26,883 nucleotides of DNA. It comes from a virus. A program made the position numbers and the translations under genes. The stretch covers positions 1-26,883 of IMG/VR virus record IMGVR_UViG_3300028550_000266; one strand, written 5' to 3'. Below the pieces are notes generated by a model. The model ran no database searches, had not been told where the DNA came from, and saw only the letters and a program-made list of their open reading frames with translations. Shown in pieces: positions 15,566 to 23,978 of this stretch. Every line of letters starts with the position of its first letter. The stretch's first letter is position 1.

Positions 15566-16339
15566 TTAGATTCCAAATTTACCACCCAAACGATTCTTAT
15601 CTTCCATAAGCTGTCGTTGTATTTTCGGGGTGTAGTAAAGACTACGATTATCTCGACGAAGGTTTTGGTAGTAAGACCAATCACGTTCAGACGAGGCTTG
15701 CATGTTGACACCTTCTGTGCGAACCGAACCTTGAACCATAGGCTTAAAGTCTTTCTTTAGTTCACCAATAAGGTTAAAGAAAGCAGTGGGTGACTCCGCA
15801 GCAATCTCTTGCATACGTTCAATAGTCAGACCTAGCTCCTTAGCTTTGTCATGGATCTTAGCTGAAGCATCAGTGCCGTAGCTCTTTTCCATTTCCTCAT
15901 TAACAAGATTTAGGTTTTGTTTGACAACAGAATCTTTATCTCGTTCAGTTAGTGTACGTTCAACAAGGCTCTTCAGGTCTTCCTCACTCAGATTAGGGTT
16001 GGTATTCCCGTCTGAAGTGTCACCAATATTATTTTTAGGCGTTACAGTATTCGCAGTGGTGGACTCTGCGGCCTTATTCTGTAACTGGTCTAGGAGACTC
16101 TTGGCGTAGTCCTGTTTACCTAAATCTTCTCTCAAGCTTGTGAGTTGTGATTCAAGTTGTTGTATATAACCGTCAGCTTCAATCTTGCCTTTAGCTAATA
16201 CTTCAGGGTCTTTCCAATTATCGCCTTTTGCCTCAACGAGTTTCTGTACAAAAGAATCCTGTGGTGGGGTATTCTCAGTAGCTTGAATCTCTGGCTGAGT
16301 AGTGTCCGTGGTTTGACTACTCTCAGAAAACACATCCAT
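15566..16339 (-). CDS. Capsid assembly scaffolding protein
   Basis: The 257-residue protein starts at ATG 16339 (MDVFSESSQTTDTTQ) behind AAGGA, four bases after the preceding stop. An in-frame extension to 16507 would read through the preceding gene and is rejected. The N-terminus is acidic and disordered. Residues 50-90 (ADGYIQQLESQLTSLRED) form a coiled coil, and the centre is Asn/Thr/Ser-rich. The C-terminal 60 residues are basic and helical (ERDWSYYQNLRRDNRSLYYT), as expected for the capsid-binding end of a scaffold. T7 gp9 has 307 residues. Position just before the major capsid gene, with portal upstream, is the standard order. Confidence 0.85.
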   Translation of the reverse strand: MDVFSESSQTTDTTQPEIQATENTPPQDSFVQKLVEAKGDNWKDPEVLAKGKIEADGYIQQLESQLTSLREDLGKQDYAKSLLDQLQNKAAESTTANTVTPKNNIGDTSDGNTNPNLSEEDLKSLVERTLTERDKDSVVKQNLNLVNEEMEKSYGTDASAKIHDKAKELGLTIERMQEIAAESPTAFFNLIGELKKDFKPMVQGSVRTEGVNMQASSERDWSYYQNLRRDNRSLYYTPKIQRQLMEDKNRLGGKFGI

Positions 16340-16343
16340 GTTT

Positions 16344-16583
16344 TTAGTCCTTGTTAATTGTGATAAGTTTAAGCATGTCATCAAGTACTTGGTTGTACTC
16401 ATTGACTGCCATCTGACGTAGTTCCCAATTGGGTACTTCGTAATCACGAACAGCTTCTTTCTTTTTGAAGTCATGTTCGAGAATTTCTTTAAGAGCATCG
16501 AAGGCATTCCGATAACCTAGTACCTCAGCCTTACGTTTCTCTTTCTCTTGACCCTTAAGCCCTTTAATCCAAGCTGCTTGCAT
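16344..16583 (-). CDS. Small helical protein between portal and scaffold genes
   Basis: The 79-residue protein is charged and almost entirely helical (MQAAWIKGLKGQEKEKRKAE, then ALKEILEHDFKKKEAVRDYE and LRQMAVNEYNQVLDDMLKLI). The ATG overlaps the portal stop by one base (TAATG), which suggests translational coupling. T7-like phages often have a small gene at this place (T7 gene 7.3 and others lie near the portal), but I see no specific similarity. A role in head assembly is inferred only from position. Confidence 0.75.
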   Translation of the reverse strand: MQAAWIKGLKGQEKEKRKAEVLGYRNAFDALKEILEHDFKKKEAVRDYEVPNWELRQMAVNEYNQVLDDMLKLITINKD

Positions 16584-18328
16584 TAGATACCCATCTCTTG
16601 GGCCAGCATCAGCTGCTCTTGGTTAATAGCTTCAGCTTCTTGCATCTGCTGTTGTGTCTCTAGTTGCTCAGAGATTGAGATATTCTCAGAGAACAACTCA
16701 GGTTCACCCAACTCTTCTGACAAGATACGAGCAAACTCTTTACCTGACAAGTGAGCAGCCACGGTAGGGTCTGACAACTTGATCTGATACAACTGTGTAA
16801 GGTTCTGGATACGACGGGCACGTTCAGCAAAGTGACGAGCACCTACAGGTACGATCTTACCTTTAGCTGTGATGTCATCCTTAGTGATAGTCTGGAACAG
16901 TACAGCACCCGTTGCGTCATCCATAACACGAATGGTATCGGACATATTCATGTAACGACGAGACACTTCAAGCATAGCATTCAGGATTGGCTCAAGGAAC
17001 ACACGTTCGAAGTGGGCTGTCTTATGCTCAAAGATACGAGAGGCTGAGTTCTGAAGTGACTGTACCTCAAAGGCTGTCTTCTCGCCAGGAGTGCGGATAC
17101 CCATAGCTTGGCGGGGTGCGCCAGCCATCTCTTCCATCTTGTCTTCTAAGAGCCTAATTTGCAGGTCTGCTTGCAATGCTGTGGCATCAGGTGCCATGTA
17201 TCCTACGTCACCCTCTTCACCTAGGTAGATACGACCACCAGGTTCGAAGTCAAAGTCCTCAACGTCACCACGGATCTTGAGCATTGGATATGCGATCTGA
17301 TCGAACACGTCAGACTTCAAGTTCTCTAGGTGGTCAATACGATACTGCATACCAACCAAGTTGTCCAATGGACCCATGGCATATAGGTTGTCAGGGCGTG
17401 GACGCCAGCCAGCTTGGAAGATAGGAGCACTACCTAACCAGCTAGGATTTTCTTCGTTAGCCATAACATAAGCACGATCAACAACTGTAATGACACGGTT
17501 CTTAAGTAGCTTACCGTTCTCAGTATCGTAGTAGTCACCGTAGAAGGTTAGTACCTCAACGTAGTCTGACTCATAGTACTGTTGGATAGATGTAAAGCCA
17601 TCAGCAATGTAACCATCAGCTTTGTCAAACACGCCGTCAGAGGCACGTACAGACGCCCTAGCACCCATCATCTTAGAGAAGACACCTTCCATGTAATCCT
17701 TAGATGGATCACTGTCGATCATGTCACGGATCTCTCCGAGGGTCTTAATGGACTTGATGATCTTAGGGGACTTCTCAAAGCTAGGTGCTGTAGGGTTAAA
17801 GCAGAGATCGTATGGTGATATACGAACAACCTTAGGGCCTACGTAGTTGACAACTAGATCACCAGCTTCTTTAACTTGGTAGTTGTCTTCCCATGTAACA
17901 GTAGCAAAGCAGTTACCGTACTGGATGTAATCATAGAGTAGATCACTGGAGATATTAACGAAGTCAGACTGACGAACCTTGTTGTCCATGTAGGACTGTA
18001 TAACTGTACGTTTAGCTTTAGTGTTAGCATCCCGTGACTCAGCTTCCCAACGCATCCACTTAGCTTGTGGAAACAATGTAGCAAAGTAGTTAGCATGGAG
18101 GTTGTCCATGATCTGTGTGAGCTTAGGAGTAGTTGTACTGTTAGACCACGGAAGCATAGCATTCTTAGTTGTGCTTGTGTCTGTAGCATACAGGTAGTTA
18201 CGTAACTCTTTCCATTCCTCAACTTTTGTCTGACGAAGATTAGACCATTCACGCCAACGGTTAGACACCTCTACAGCCATTGAATCTGGACCTAGCAGGT
18301 ATTCTAATTCTATTGTCTCACCAGCCAT
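16583..18328 (-). CDS. Portal protein (head-tail connector), T7-like
   Basis: The 581-residue protein is close to T7 gp8 (536). The N-terminal part has WREWSNLRQTKVEEWKELRN and PKLTQIMDNLHANYFATLFP. The core includes YGNCFATVTWEDNYQV, VRISPYDLCFNPTAPSFE and PLDNLVGMQYRIDHLENLKS. The C-terminal part has MGIRTPGEKTAFEVQSLQNS and ends with a long Gln/Glu-rich helix (EQLETQQQMQEAEAINQEQL). 'D-x-L-x-A-x-Y-F-x-x-L-F-P' and 'R-T-P-G-E-K-T-A-x-E-V' are hallmarks of T7-type portals. Twelve copies form the DNA channel at one vertex. The ATG overlaps the large terminase stop by one base, behind AGAGGAG. Confidence 0.92.
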   Translation of the reverse strand: MAGETIELEYLLGPDSMAVEVSNRWREWSNLRQTKVEEWKELRNYLYATDTSTTKNAMLPWSNSTTTPKLTQIMDNLHANYFATLFPQAKWMRWEAESRDANTKAKRTVIQSYMDNKVRQSDFVNISSDLLYDYIQYGNCFATVTWEDNYQVKEAGDLVVNYVGPKVVRISPYDLCFNPTAPSFEKSPKIIKSIKTLGEIRDMIDSDPSKDYMEGVFSKMMGARASVRASDGVFDKADGYIADGFTSIQQYYESDYVEVLTFYGDYYDTENGKLLKNRVITVVDRAYVMANEENPSWLGSAPIFQAGWRPRPDNLYAMGPLDNLVGMQYRIDHLENLKSDVFDQIAYPMLKIRGDVEDFDFEPGGRIYLGEEGDVGYMAPDATALQADLQIRLLEDKMEEMAGAPRQAMGIRTPGEKTAFEVQSLQNSASRIFEHKTAHFERVFLEPILNAMLEVSRRYMNMSDTIRVMDDATGAVLFQTITKDDITAKGKIVPVGARHFAERARRIQNLTQLYQIKLSDPTVAAHLSGKEFARILSEELGEPELFSENISISEQLETQQQMQEAEAINQEQLMLAQEMGI

Positions 18329-19863
18329 TAGGAGGCTCCTCTAAATCTGTTATTAGCCCAAACAATATTAGAGCTTTTGTCTCTTCTGACATTCTTGAAA
18401 GGCTTGACAGCAATGTCGATAGCTGAAGCAAGAGCATCCTTAATATCGTCGTGAGGTGGATTACGTGACTGAAGTTCTTCTTCTAAGGTTTGAATGTTAC
18501 CACCACGGTAGTGCCATATTTGTAAGTTGTCATAACGAGGTTCTAAAGTAGCTGAGATACGTTCGTCTTTATTACCTTGGTATTTGTTAGGTCTGAACTC
18601 ATCAACACTGATGGCAAGTCCATGTTGTTTGATTAACTCTTTAAGCTGCTTAACGATGGCCTGTTGACCTACTGTAACCTCGGCACGTAACTTACGGAAT
18701 GACCACTTAGTTGACAGCTGAAGAATGTGTTCGAAGTATTCAGTGATACGATCAGTACGGAACCGATCAATATCTAAGACATAGATGTTATTCTGTGAGT
18801 CAACACCAATGACAACAATAGCTGTGTAGTCAGCCTTCTTAGATAAACTAAAAGCAAAGTCGATTGATGCAAAGACGTTAAGCTTTGAGTCCTTGTAGAA
18901 CCAGTGACCGTTCTCTTCCTTAAGAAGCTTACGTTCGTAGTACTGGAACCTACTGCTTTCGATTGGTACGTTGTCAGGATCTGATGGATCGTTGTAGTAC
19001 TGTGCTCGGAACTGACCCTTGTCTAGGTACTGTCCACGTTTCTTAGCTAGTACCTTGATGTCGAACCCGAACCACTTACCATCTCTACGTTGACTACGAG
19101 GCCATAACATCTCACCTGTTCCATCTCCTCTGTCCTCAACTGGACGTTCAAAGATTTCATAGATGTTATCTTCACCTATCTTGTTGCCGTCATCATCGTA
19201 CAAGTCTTCTTCCATTTGTAGAAGATCGTTGTATAGATCGACAGGATGGTAACGTGTACCTACTACCCACTCCCTAGCTTCTGCACCCTCAATGGATGAC
19301 AAAAGAGAGTATTGACTCTTAACCTTGTTACGGCCCTCACCTGTGTAAGCATTCTCGTAAACAACAATGTCGTCTAGAACTGCAATGTCACAGTGCATCC
19401 CTGTAAGAGAAGTAGTGAGACCACCAGTAAAGACAGATGGGTCACGGACCTTCTCAGCCTTACGTAGTGGGTGGTCCAACATAATCTCTGAGTTAGTCCA
19501 CCGTGTACGTTTACCGTCTTCTGGGTGTACGTGATCTGGCCAGTAACGACTATAGATCTCAGAGGTTAGGATACTCTTAATGAACCCTAGTTGTTTCTCT
19601 GCAAGGTTAGCCGTAGCTGAGATGTAGAGGATACGAAGGGTTGGGTCTTTGGTTAGTTCCCAAGCAACACGATAAGCAACTAAACGAGACTTACCGTGGT
19701 CACGAGGGAAGAGGAGTAGCTGGTGAGACTTAGCATCTTCATGGCCCCACCAGTTACACACGTCTTCATGACACTGCCCTAGAACTTGTTCTGGAGCTAT
19801 TAACTTAATAAAAGTCACCAAGTCATTCTCAGCAGCTTGTCTGATTTGTTCTAATGTTGTCAT
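18328..19863 (-). CDS. terL: Terminase large subunit (packaging ATPase/nuclease)
   Basis: The 511-residue protein has the features of a large terminase. A Walker A-type loop lies at 53-59 (PRDHGKS). Walker B is CDIAVLDD at 158-165. A motif III-like segment lies at about 199-206 (WVVGTRYH). In the RNase H-like nuclease domain, the first acidic residue is Asp335 (FASIDFAFS) and the last acidic cluster is HDDIKDALA at 471-479. It pumps DNA through the portal and cuts concatemers. T7 gp19 has 586 residues. The ribosome-binding site is weak (GTGG before TACAATG), but no other Met lies near the N-terminus. The gene is directly followed by portal, and separated from the small subunit by the whole fibre cluster. 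Confidence 0.93.
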   Translation of the reverse strand: MTTLEQIRQAAENDLVTFIKLIAPEQVLGQCHEDVCNWWGHEDAKSHQLLLFPRDHGKSRLVAYRVAWELTKDPTLRILYISATANLAEKQLGFIKSILTSEIYSRYWPDHVHPEDGKRTRWTNSEIMLDHPLRKAEKVRDPSVFTGGLTTSLTGMHCDIAVLDDIVVYENAYTGEGRNKVKSQYSLLSSIEGAEAREWVVGTRYHPVDLYNDLLQMEEDLYDDDGNKIGEDNIYEIFERPVEDRGDGTGEMLWPRSQRRDGKWFGFDIKVLAKKRGQYLDKGQFRAQYYNDPSDPDNVPIESSRFQYYERKLLKEENGHWFYKDSKLNVFASIDFAFSLSKKADYTAIVVIGVDSQNNIYVLDIDRFRTDRITEYFEHILQLSTKWSFRKLRAEVTVGQQAIVKQLKELIKQHGLAISVDEFRPNKYQGNKDERISATLEPRYDNLQIWHYRGGNIQTLEEELQSRNPPHDDIKDALASAIDIAVKPFKNVRRDKSSNIVWANNRFRGAS

Positions 19864-19897
19864 TGTACCACGGTTATGTTACAGGTGTCAAGGAGTA

Positions 19898-20194
19898 TTA
19901 TTGTACGAATACGTCTTTGGAACTAAAGTTCCTGTTGTCTGAGATACGTATGACAACACTTCCTGATGCGTACCCTGATACAGTTGCACGGTAGTACACC
20001 TCCTCAGCATCAAACCCTACGCCTTCGTAGTTAGATGTAAAGGCATCTGTGTCAAACCATGTGCTGTTATCCCAGCTACGTTGCATAGTAACTGTGGCTG
20101 ACCACGTACCTGACAAAGATACATTGAAGTGACCTACTACCTGTAGACCAGCTGTGCTTGTGTTAGAACCTAATGTTTCTGTTACAGCAACCAT
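19898..20194 (-). CDS. Small beta-rich virion protein (fibre/decoration type)
   Basis: The 98-residue protein contains VVGHFNVSLSGTWSATVTMQ, RSWDNSTWFDTDAFTSNYEG, EEVYYRATVSGYASGSVVIR and ISD. The 'GxFNVSLSGTWxATVTxQRSxDxxTW' pattern is widespread in small proteins of marine phages and predicts an immunoglobulin-like or jelly-roll beta sandwich that would sit on the particle surface. The start is fixed by GAGGGAG eleven bases upstream. The gene lies at the end of the fibre cluster just before the large terminase. It is probably structural; which part of the virion it belongs to cannot be said. Confidence 0.78.
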   Translation of the reverse strand: MVAVTETLGSNTSTAGLQVVGHFNVSLSGTWSATVTMQRSWDNSTWFDTDAFTSNYEGVGFDAEEVYYRATVSGYASGSVVIRISDNRNFSSKDVFVQ

Positions 20195-20196
20195 GA

Positions 20197-20454
20197 TTAA
20201 ACTCCCTCAGACTGAGCAGCTGCATACGCAGCCTTAGCAACATCAGTGAAGATTGTAGTTGCAATCGCAGATACGTCAGCATCCTCTGCTGTAAGATCAG
20301 CATCAGGTGTCAGCACATGGCGGTGGAATGAACGAGAAATCTCTACGTCATCCTCTGCAATGATTGTTGCTGTTCGTACCTGCACAATAGGATAACCTGC
20401 TGCAAGGTGAAGAACCTCGATCTTGTCGTTGATAGTTGTTTTAGTTAGGGCCAT
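20197..20454 (-). CDS. Conserved small phage protein (KTTIxDKIEVL type)
   Basis: The 85-residue protein starts at ATG 20454 (MALTKTTINDKIEVLHLAAG), which has an ideal AAGGAGATAAAA leader. An in-frame ATG at 20481 has no such site and would place most of the overlap in the previous gene. The middle reads VRTATIIAEDDVEISRSFHR, and the end is an Ala-rich helix. Small proteins with 'TKTTIxDKIEV' and 'VEISRSFHRHVLxP' occur next to tail genes in many marine phages. The function is unknown; a small tail or fibre accessory protein is likely from context. Confidence 0.85.
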   Translation of the reverse strand: MALTKTTINDKIEVLHLAAGYPIVQVRTATIIAEDDVEISRSFHRHVLTPDADLTAEDADVSAIATTIFTDVAKAAYAAAQSEGV

Positions 20455-20578
20455 TTTTATCTCCTTGGCTGGACTGTCCACGCACTAGGCGCATAATTGT
20501 TTCTGCTAGAATATCAGGGCGAGGGTTTCTATCACCACTGTATTCTTCACGGATTAGCTTTTCGATTTCTTTCGTCAT
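20441..20578 (-). CDS. 45-residue micro-gene with overlaps on both sides
   Basis: A short ORF of 45 codons starts at ATG 20578, with an ATGA overlap with the stop of the 506-residue fibre-type gene, and ends at TAA 20443-20441, overlapping the start of the next gene by 14 bases. The product begins MTKEIEKLIREEYSGDRNPR and continues PDILAETIMRLVRGQ, a short charged helical protein. AAGG lies three bases before the ATG. Without this gene there would be a 120-base gap in an otherwise gap-free operon, and the ATGA junction matches the other junctions here. No family is recognised. Confidence 0.6.
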   Translation of the reverse strand: MTKEIEKLIREEYSGDRNPRPDILAETIMRLVRGQSSQGDKNGPN

Positions 20579-22095
20579 ACCTTGAACCACCCTGATATAC
20601 GAATCTTGGCCCCATTAATCTGAGACACGTTAGCAATTGTGTTAATAGCACTGTCTTGGATTTCTCTAAATACAATGTTTCCATCTGTACCTATCTCTGC
20701 AACGACATTGAAGTCTCCTGCTTGAAGGTCAAAGTCAGAAACAACAGGAGTGCCAAATACTGCACTTTCAGTTGGAGTAAAGCCATGCCCCCGAATGTAA
20801 AAGTTATTTCCAGAAGTCATTCCAGAGATGCTTATATTAGAGAAAGACAAGTTGACCCAGACCATGTTACCAATTTTGGAATACTGAGCAGTGTCTGTTG
20901 TTGAGCTTACGTTACCTCCAGAAGATGCGTCAAAGATAGAAGCTGTCCACGTTCCAGTAACAGGGGTGAACTCTAGCTGGTTAGATGCGTTAATCTTTGC
21001 ACCTTCTGTGAAGGTATCTGTCGCACCGTTGTAGTGACCAAAACGTAAGACCTCACCGTCAGGTGCTGCTAGGTCATTATTGCCTTGGGAAATAAATGCT
21101 GGCTTGTTTCCGTCACCGTAGGCTGTCACAGAAACCTTAGCACCTAGAACCCAGATACGATTGACACGACTACCAGCATTCCCAGAGGCAATGGAGCAAG
21201 CAAGCATTGGTTGACCACCATGCCAAATCCAACCAGCACCCTCTAGTTCGTATGCTGTACCAGCACCATCACCTTGAGCCTTTGTCTCGCCTACAGTAAA
21301 GTCATCAATCTCTTCTACGAACTCACCTGTGACAGTGTAAACAAACACCTTCAGTGTGTTGCCAGTAGCAATGTTGCCTGTGAAAATGTAAACATAAGAA
21401 CCATCACAAGCCGTGCTTTGTAGTGGGTAGGCCCCAGTGTCTAAGTTAAACGTCCAAGAGTAGGTCTGTTGTGTCGAGTAATCACCAGTACCACCGTTCA
21501 TCAGAGTTGCTGTCTCGAATACTTTGACAAGGTTGGTGTTTGAACCACTATACTCAGTAACGAGGTAACGACCATCCAAAGAGATACAGGTTGATGCACT
21601 CCCTGTTTCACCACCTGTAGTTTCAGCATCAGTAAAGACTTGAAACTGCTGCACGTTAGAAACAGTAAGTTCAGTTCCAGCACCATCAGCAATTTGGAAC
21701 CGTTTAATGTAACGGGCCTGATTAGTTACAGCCTCATTCTCACCTGTCCAGAACCAACGAGCACCTGACTTATCCCAAGAAATCTCTAACTCTTGGTGGC
21801 CTAGTGTAGTTAGAGGCGTAGAGTTGTAACGGTAGCTAGTTTGGGTTCGTCGTCCATCAGCCTCAAACTTGTTCAAAACACAAGTATCAGGATCACCAGT
21901 TACGTGGAGAGTAAAGAGTTCATTGGTGTAGGGATCAGAGACAAAGCCTTGAACTACGTTACCAGACCCTGTGCCTTGCTTGGTTAAGTTAAACCGTTCC
22001 AGTGCAGCCTGTGGGGCATTGATGACAGAAAGGGAATGATGGGCTTTAGGTGTAAAGCCAGTAACCATATTCTGATTTACTTTAGTAAGGGCCAT
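20575..22095 (-). CDS. Fibre/receptor-binding type protein with propeller-like repeats and C-terminal tip domain
   Basis: The 506-residue protein starts at ATG 22095 (MALTKVNQNMVTGFTPKAHH) behind AAAGGTAG, eleven bases after the previous stop. An in-frame extension to 22173 runs into the upstream gene and is rejected. The central part (about 40-330) has repeats such as SLDGRYLVTEYSGSNTNLVK and ACDGSYVYIFTGNIATGNTL, each ending in a KVF strand. This suggests a beta-propeller. Residues 380-506 (from TGTWTASIFDASSGGN) match the C-terminal domain of the 193-residue neighbour (EGTWSPVISDATSGGN) and have nearly the same length. Such 'GTWxPxIxDASSGG' domains are common at the tips of marine phage fibres. 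Host recognition is the likely role. Confidence 0.82.
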   Translation of the reverse strand: MALTKVNQNMVTGFTPKAHHSLSVINAPQAALERFNLTKQGTGSGNVVQGFVSDPYTNELFTLHVTGDPDTCVLNKFEADGRRTQTSYRYNSTPLTTLGHQELEISWDKSGARWFWTGENEAVTNQARYIKRFQIADGAGTELTVSNVQQFQVFTDAETTGGETGSASTCISLDGRYLVTEYSGSNTNLVKVFETATLMNGGTGDYSTQQTYSWTFNLDTGAYPLQSTACDGSYVYIFTGNIATGNTLKVFVYTVTGEFVEEIDDFTVGETKAQGDGAGTAYELEGAGWIWHGGQPMLACSIASGNAGSRVNRIWVLGAKVSVTAYGDGNKPAFISQGNNDLAAPDGEVLRFGHYNGATDTFTEGAKINASNQLEFTPVTGTWTASIFDASSGGNVSSTTDTAQYSKIGNMVWVNLSFSNISISGMTSGNNFYIRGHGFTPTESAVFGTPVVSDFDLQAGDFNVVAEIGTDGNIVFREIQDSAINTIANVSQINGAKIRISGWFKV

Positions 22096-22105
22096 GATTC
22101 TACCT

Positions 22106-22687
22106 TTATGTATGATAAGTGATAGTGATCCAAAGATCAGCAGTACCACTATTAAACTGAGAGCTGTCTGCATTAATATAAACGCCGCCAGAGATAACTT
22201 CTTTCAGCTTAATGCGAGAAGCACCGTTATCAATCGAAGGCACAATGCCAAGAGAGTTTGTAGCCGCAGTAAAGTAAGACATAGTAGCTATACCCTCCCC
22301 TTCACCATCTGCTGAATAGGGGACACCCTGCACATAGATATTTCCTGATCCCATGCCAGTTGTGTTCATGTTTAACAATCGAGCTTTGAGGTGCACCAAG
22401 TTACCTACTTTTGTGTAGGTAGCATAAGCAACAGTAGCTGTCCCTGTGTTGCCGCCAGATGTAGCATCAGAGATTACGGGAGACCACGTCCCCTCTTCAT
22501 AGTCATCAAACAGTTCACTTGTACCACTGCCAGAGGTGGCAGAGAAGTCGATGCCTTTGCCTGATGTGCCAATGACAATATTGCCAGCACTAGATGTTAT
22601 GTTTCCAGATGCAGTAACTGTTGTTGCATCCAAGGTATTGAATGTTGGGTTGCGGCCAAAGATGCCGCCCTGTTGTTTGATTGTCAT
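22106..22687 (-). CDS. Small tail fibre/tip protein (GTW-type C-terminal domain)
   Basis: The 193-residue protein begins MTIKQQGGIFGRNPTFNTLD, an N-terminus often seen in small marine podovirus fibre proteins. It continues with strand-rich VTASGNITSSAGNIVIGTSG, then GIDFSATSGSGTSELFDDYE at 45-64. From residue 66 to the end is the GTW-type domain (EGTWSPVISDATSGGN), homologous to residues 380-506 of the next gene's product. The site GAGGGTAG fixes the start. It is likely a short fibre or tip protein attached to the tail. The 'GTSELFDDYEEGTWxP' pattern is shared with many fibre proteins, probably spread by module exchange. Confidence 0.82.
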   Translation of the reverse strand: MTIKQQGGIFGRNPTFNTLDATTVTASGNITSSAGNIVIGTSGKGIDFSATSGSGTSELFDDYEEGTWSPVISDATSGGNTGTATVAYATYTKVGNLVHLKARLLNMNTTGMGSGNIYVQGVPYSADGEGEGIATMSYFTAATNSLGIVPSIDNGASRIKLKEVISGGVYINADSSQFNSGTADLWITITYHT

Positions 22688-22696
22688 TTTCTACCC

Positions 22697-23947
22697 TCAC
22701 AAATATCCAGTAATTTCTATTAGTAAACGACCTGCACTGTAGGCTGCGTTTGATGTTCCTTGGCCAACTAAATACAAGTATTGATTAGCAGCTATTGTAT
22801 TACCTCTAGTAATCGTTCCTACAGCTAAAGTCCCACTGTTAATAATTTGAGTTTCAGTCAAAGCTGAAATAGCTGTATCCTCAACACCTGTGGCTTCAGT
22901 TGCAGAATACAAATCAATATCAGCATCTCCACCAACAGGGGCTTCTAAGCAGGTTATTGAAACACCTAGAATTGTTCCGTTATTTGCTGCTGTAATTTGA
23001 CCAAGATAAGCTGCACCCGAACCATTTTTGCCTATAATATCACCAGCAGTACCACCTGACTGTAATCCAGTTAGGTCCAACAAAATTGTAGTTGTAACTA
23101 TGTTATTACTAGCAATGGTAGACGTTTTAAATATTGAGTTTGTAACTGGGGAAATACCAACGCCAGGTGACAACTCAGTGACGGATGGAGAAAGTTGTGT
23201 AATACTACTTACTGAACCACTCGAAATAGTAACATTACCAAATGTAAAAAAGTTACCTGTGACTGTACCTGTAATTAAATACGTTCCAGCAGGGACATAA
23301 ACAGCAGATAAACCAGAGGCTGAGTTGGCAGCAGTAAAGGCAGCAGCATCATTGGTTGAGCCATCACCGACAGCACCGAAGTCTTTGACCGATACAGTCT
23401 CTTGCAGCTTAACTTGGGCTGTGCTATCTATAGCCCCCGCACCACCTTGGTTGTAAGATACATTAGTTGCAGGGGTTGTTCCCGTTAGAAGACTACGAAA
23501 TACCTGTACTTCAATAGCTGAGTTCAAAGGTGGTGCTGTATCAAATGTAAGTGCTGTAGTTGTTACACTATAACCAGCCTTATTCTGATAGACACCATCA
23601 ATGAAGACACCAGTATGGTCTTTTATCTGAGGTGCATAGGAAAGTGTAAAGGTTTTTGTGCTTCCATTACCTGTAAACTGGTTTGTAACAACAGAAGCCC
23701 CAGTTGCTGTTAGACCTGTAGGCCTTACAATTGAACCTGCAATAGTTAACGATTGAACTGCAACATCACGACCATTAAGAATATCGTTGTTGTTCATGTC
23801 GAGGTCAGCACCCATAGCATTAGGGGTACTACCATCTAATGACAAAGTATTGTCGAACCCTGTCTGTAGGTTCTCGAAGTTATTGTTTAGTGCCTGACGA
23901 CTATAATAGCCTGAAGCAATAGTTGTAATATCTGGCTTCTTTGCCAT
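22697..23947 (-). CDS. Tail fibre protein with pectate-lyase-like domain
   Basis: The 416-residue protein has three recognisable parts. Residues 1-58 (PDITTIASGYYSRQALNNNF, then a SLDGSTPNAMGADLDMNNND motif) form a virion-attachment region often found at the N-terminus of phage fibres. Residues 75-155 form a beta domain with FTLSYAPQIKDHTGVFIDGV. Residues 187-225 carry VKDFGAVGDGSTNDAAAF and AVYVPAGTYLI, the start signature of Pectate_lyase_3 beta-helix domains, as in tailspikes. The protein is rather short for a full tailspike: only one or two helix turns can be read before a different C-terminal domain (about 260-416). It may therefore be a truncated or rebuilt spike, or the first element of a branched fibre. 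The start has AAAGGAT. Confidence 0.85.
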   Translation of the reverse strand: MAKKPDITTIASGYYSRQALNNNFENLQTGFDNTLSLDGSTPNAMGADLDMNNNDILNGRDVAVQSLTIAGSIVRPTGLTATGASVVTNQFTGNGSTKTFTLSYAPQIKDHTGVFIDGVYQNKAGYSVTTTALTFDTAPPLNSAIEVQVFRSLLTGTTPATNVSYNQGGAGAIDSTAQVKLQETVSVKDFGAVGDGSTNDAAAFTAANSASGLSAVYVPAGTYLITGTVTGNFFTFGNVTISSGSVSSITQLSPSVTELSPGVGISPVTNSIFKTSTIASNNIVTTTILLDLTGLQSGGTAGDIIGKNGSGAAYLGQITAANNGTILGVSITCLEAPVGGDADIDLYSATEATGVEDTAISALTETQIINSGTLAVGTITRGNTIAANQYLYLVGQGTSNAAYSAGRLLIEITGYL

Positions 23948-23978
23948 GGTGTTTTATCCTTTACCTGTGGTGGATATA

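Noticed and set aside
16340-16507. 56-residue N-terminal extension of the scaffold
   Set aside because: Entirely overlaps the 79-residue gene in another frame; ATG 16339 has a proper ribosome-binding site.
19862-19891. TTGACA-N18-TACAAT on the minus strand before the large terminase
   Set aside because: Transcription would start after the ATG of the terminase gene, and no alternative start follows soon. The spacing is also less favourable and the TTAGT element is absent. Probably chance.
22096-22173. N-terminal hydrophobic extension of the 506-residue fibre-type protein
   Set aside because: The extension overlaps the preceding gene in another frame and lacks a ribosome-binding site; ATG 22095 has one and lies just past the preceding stop.
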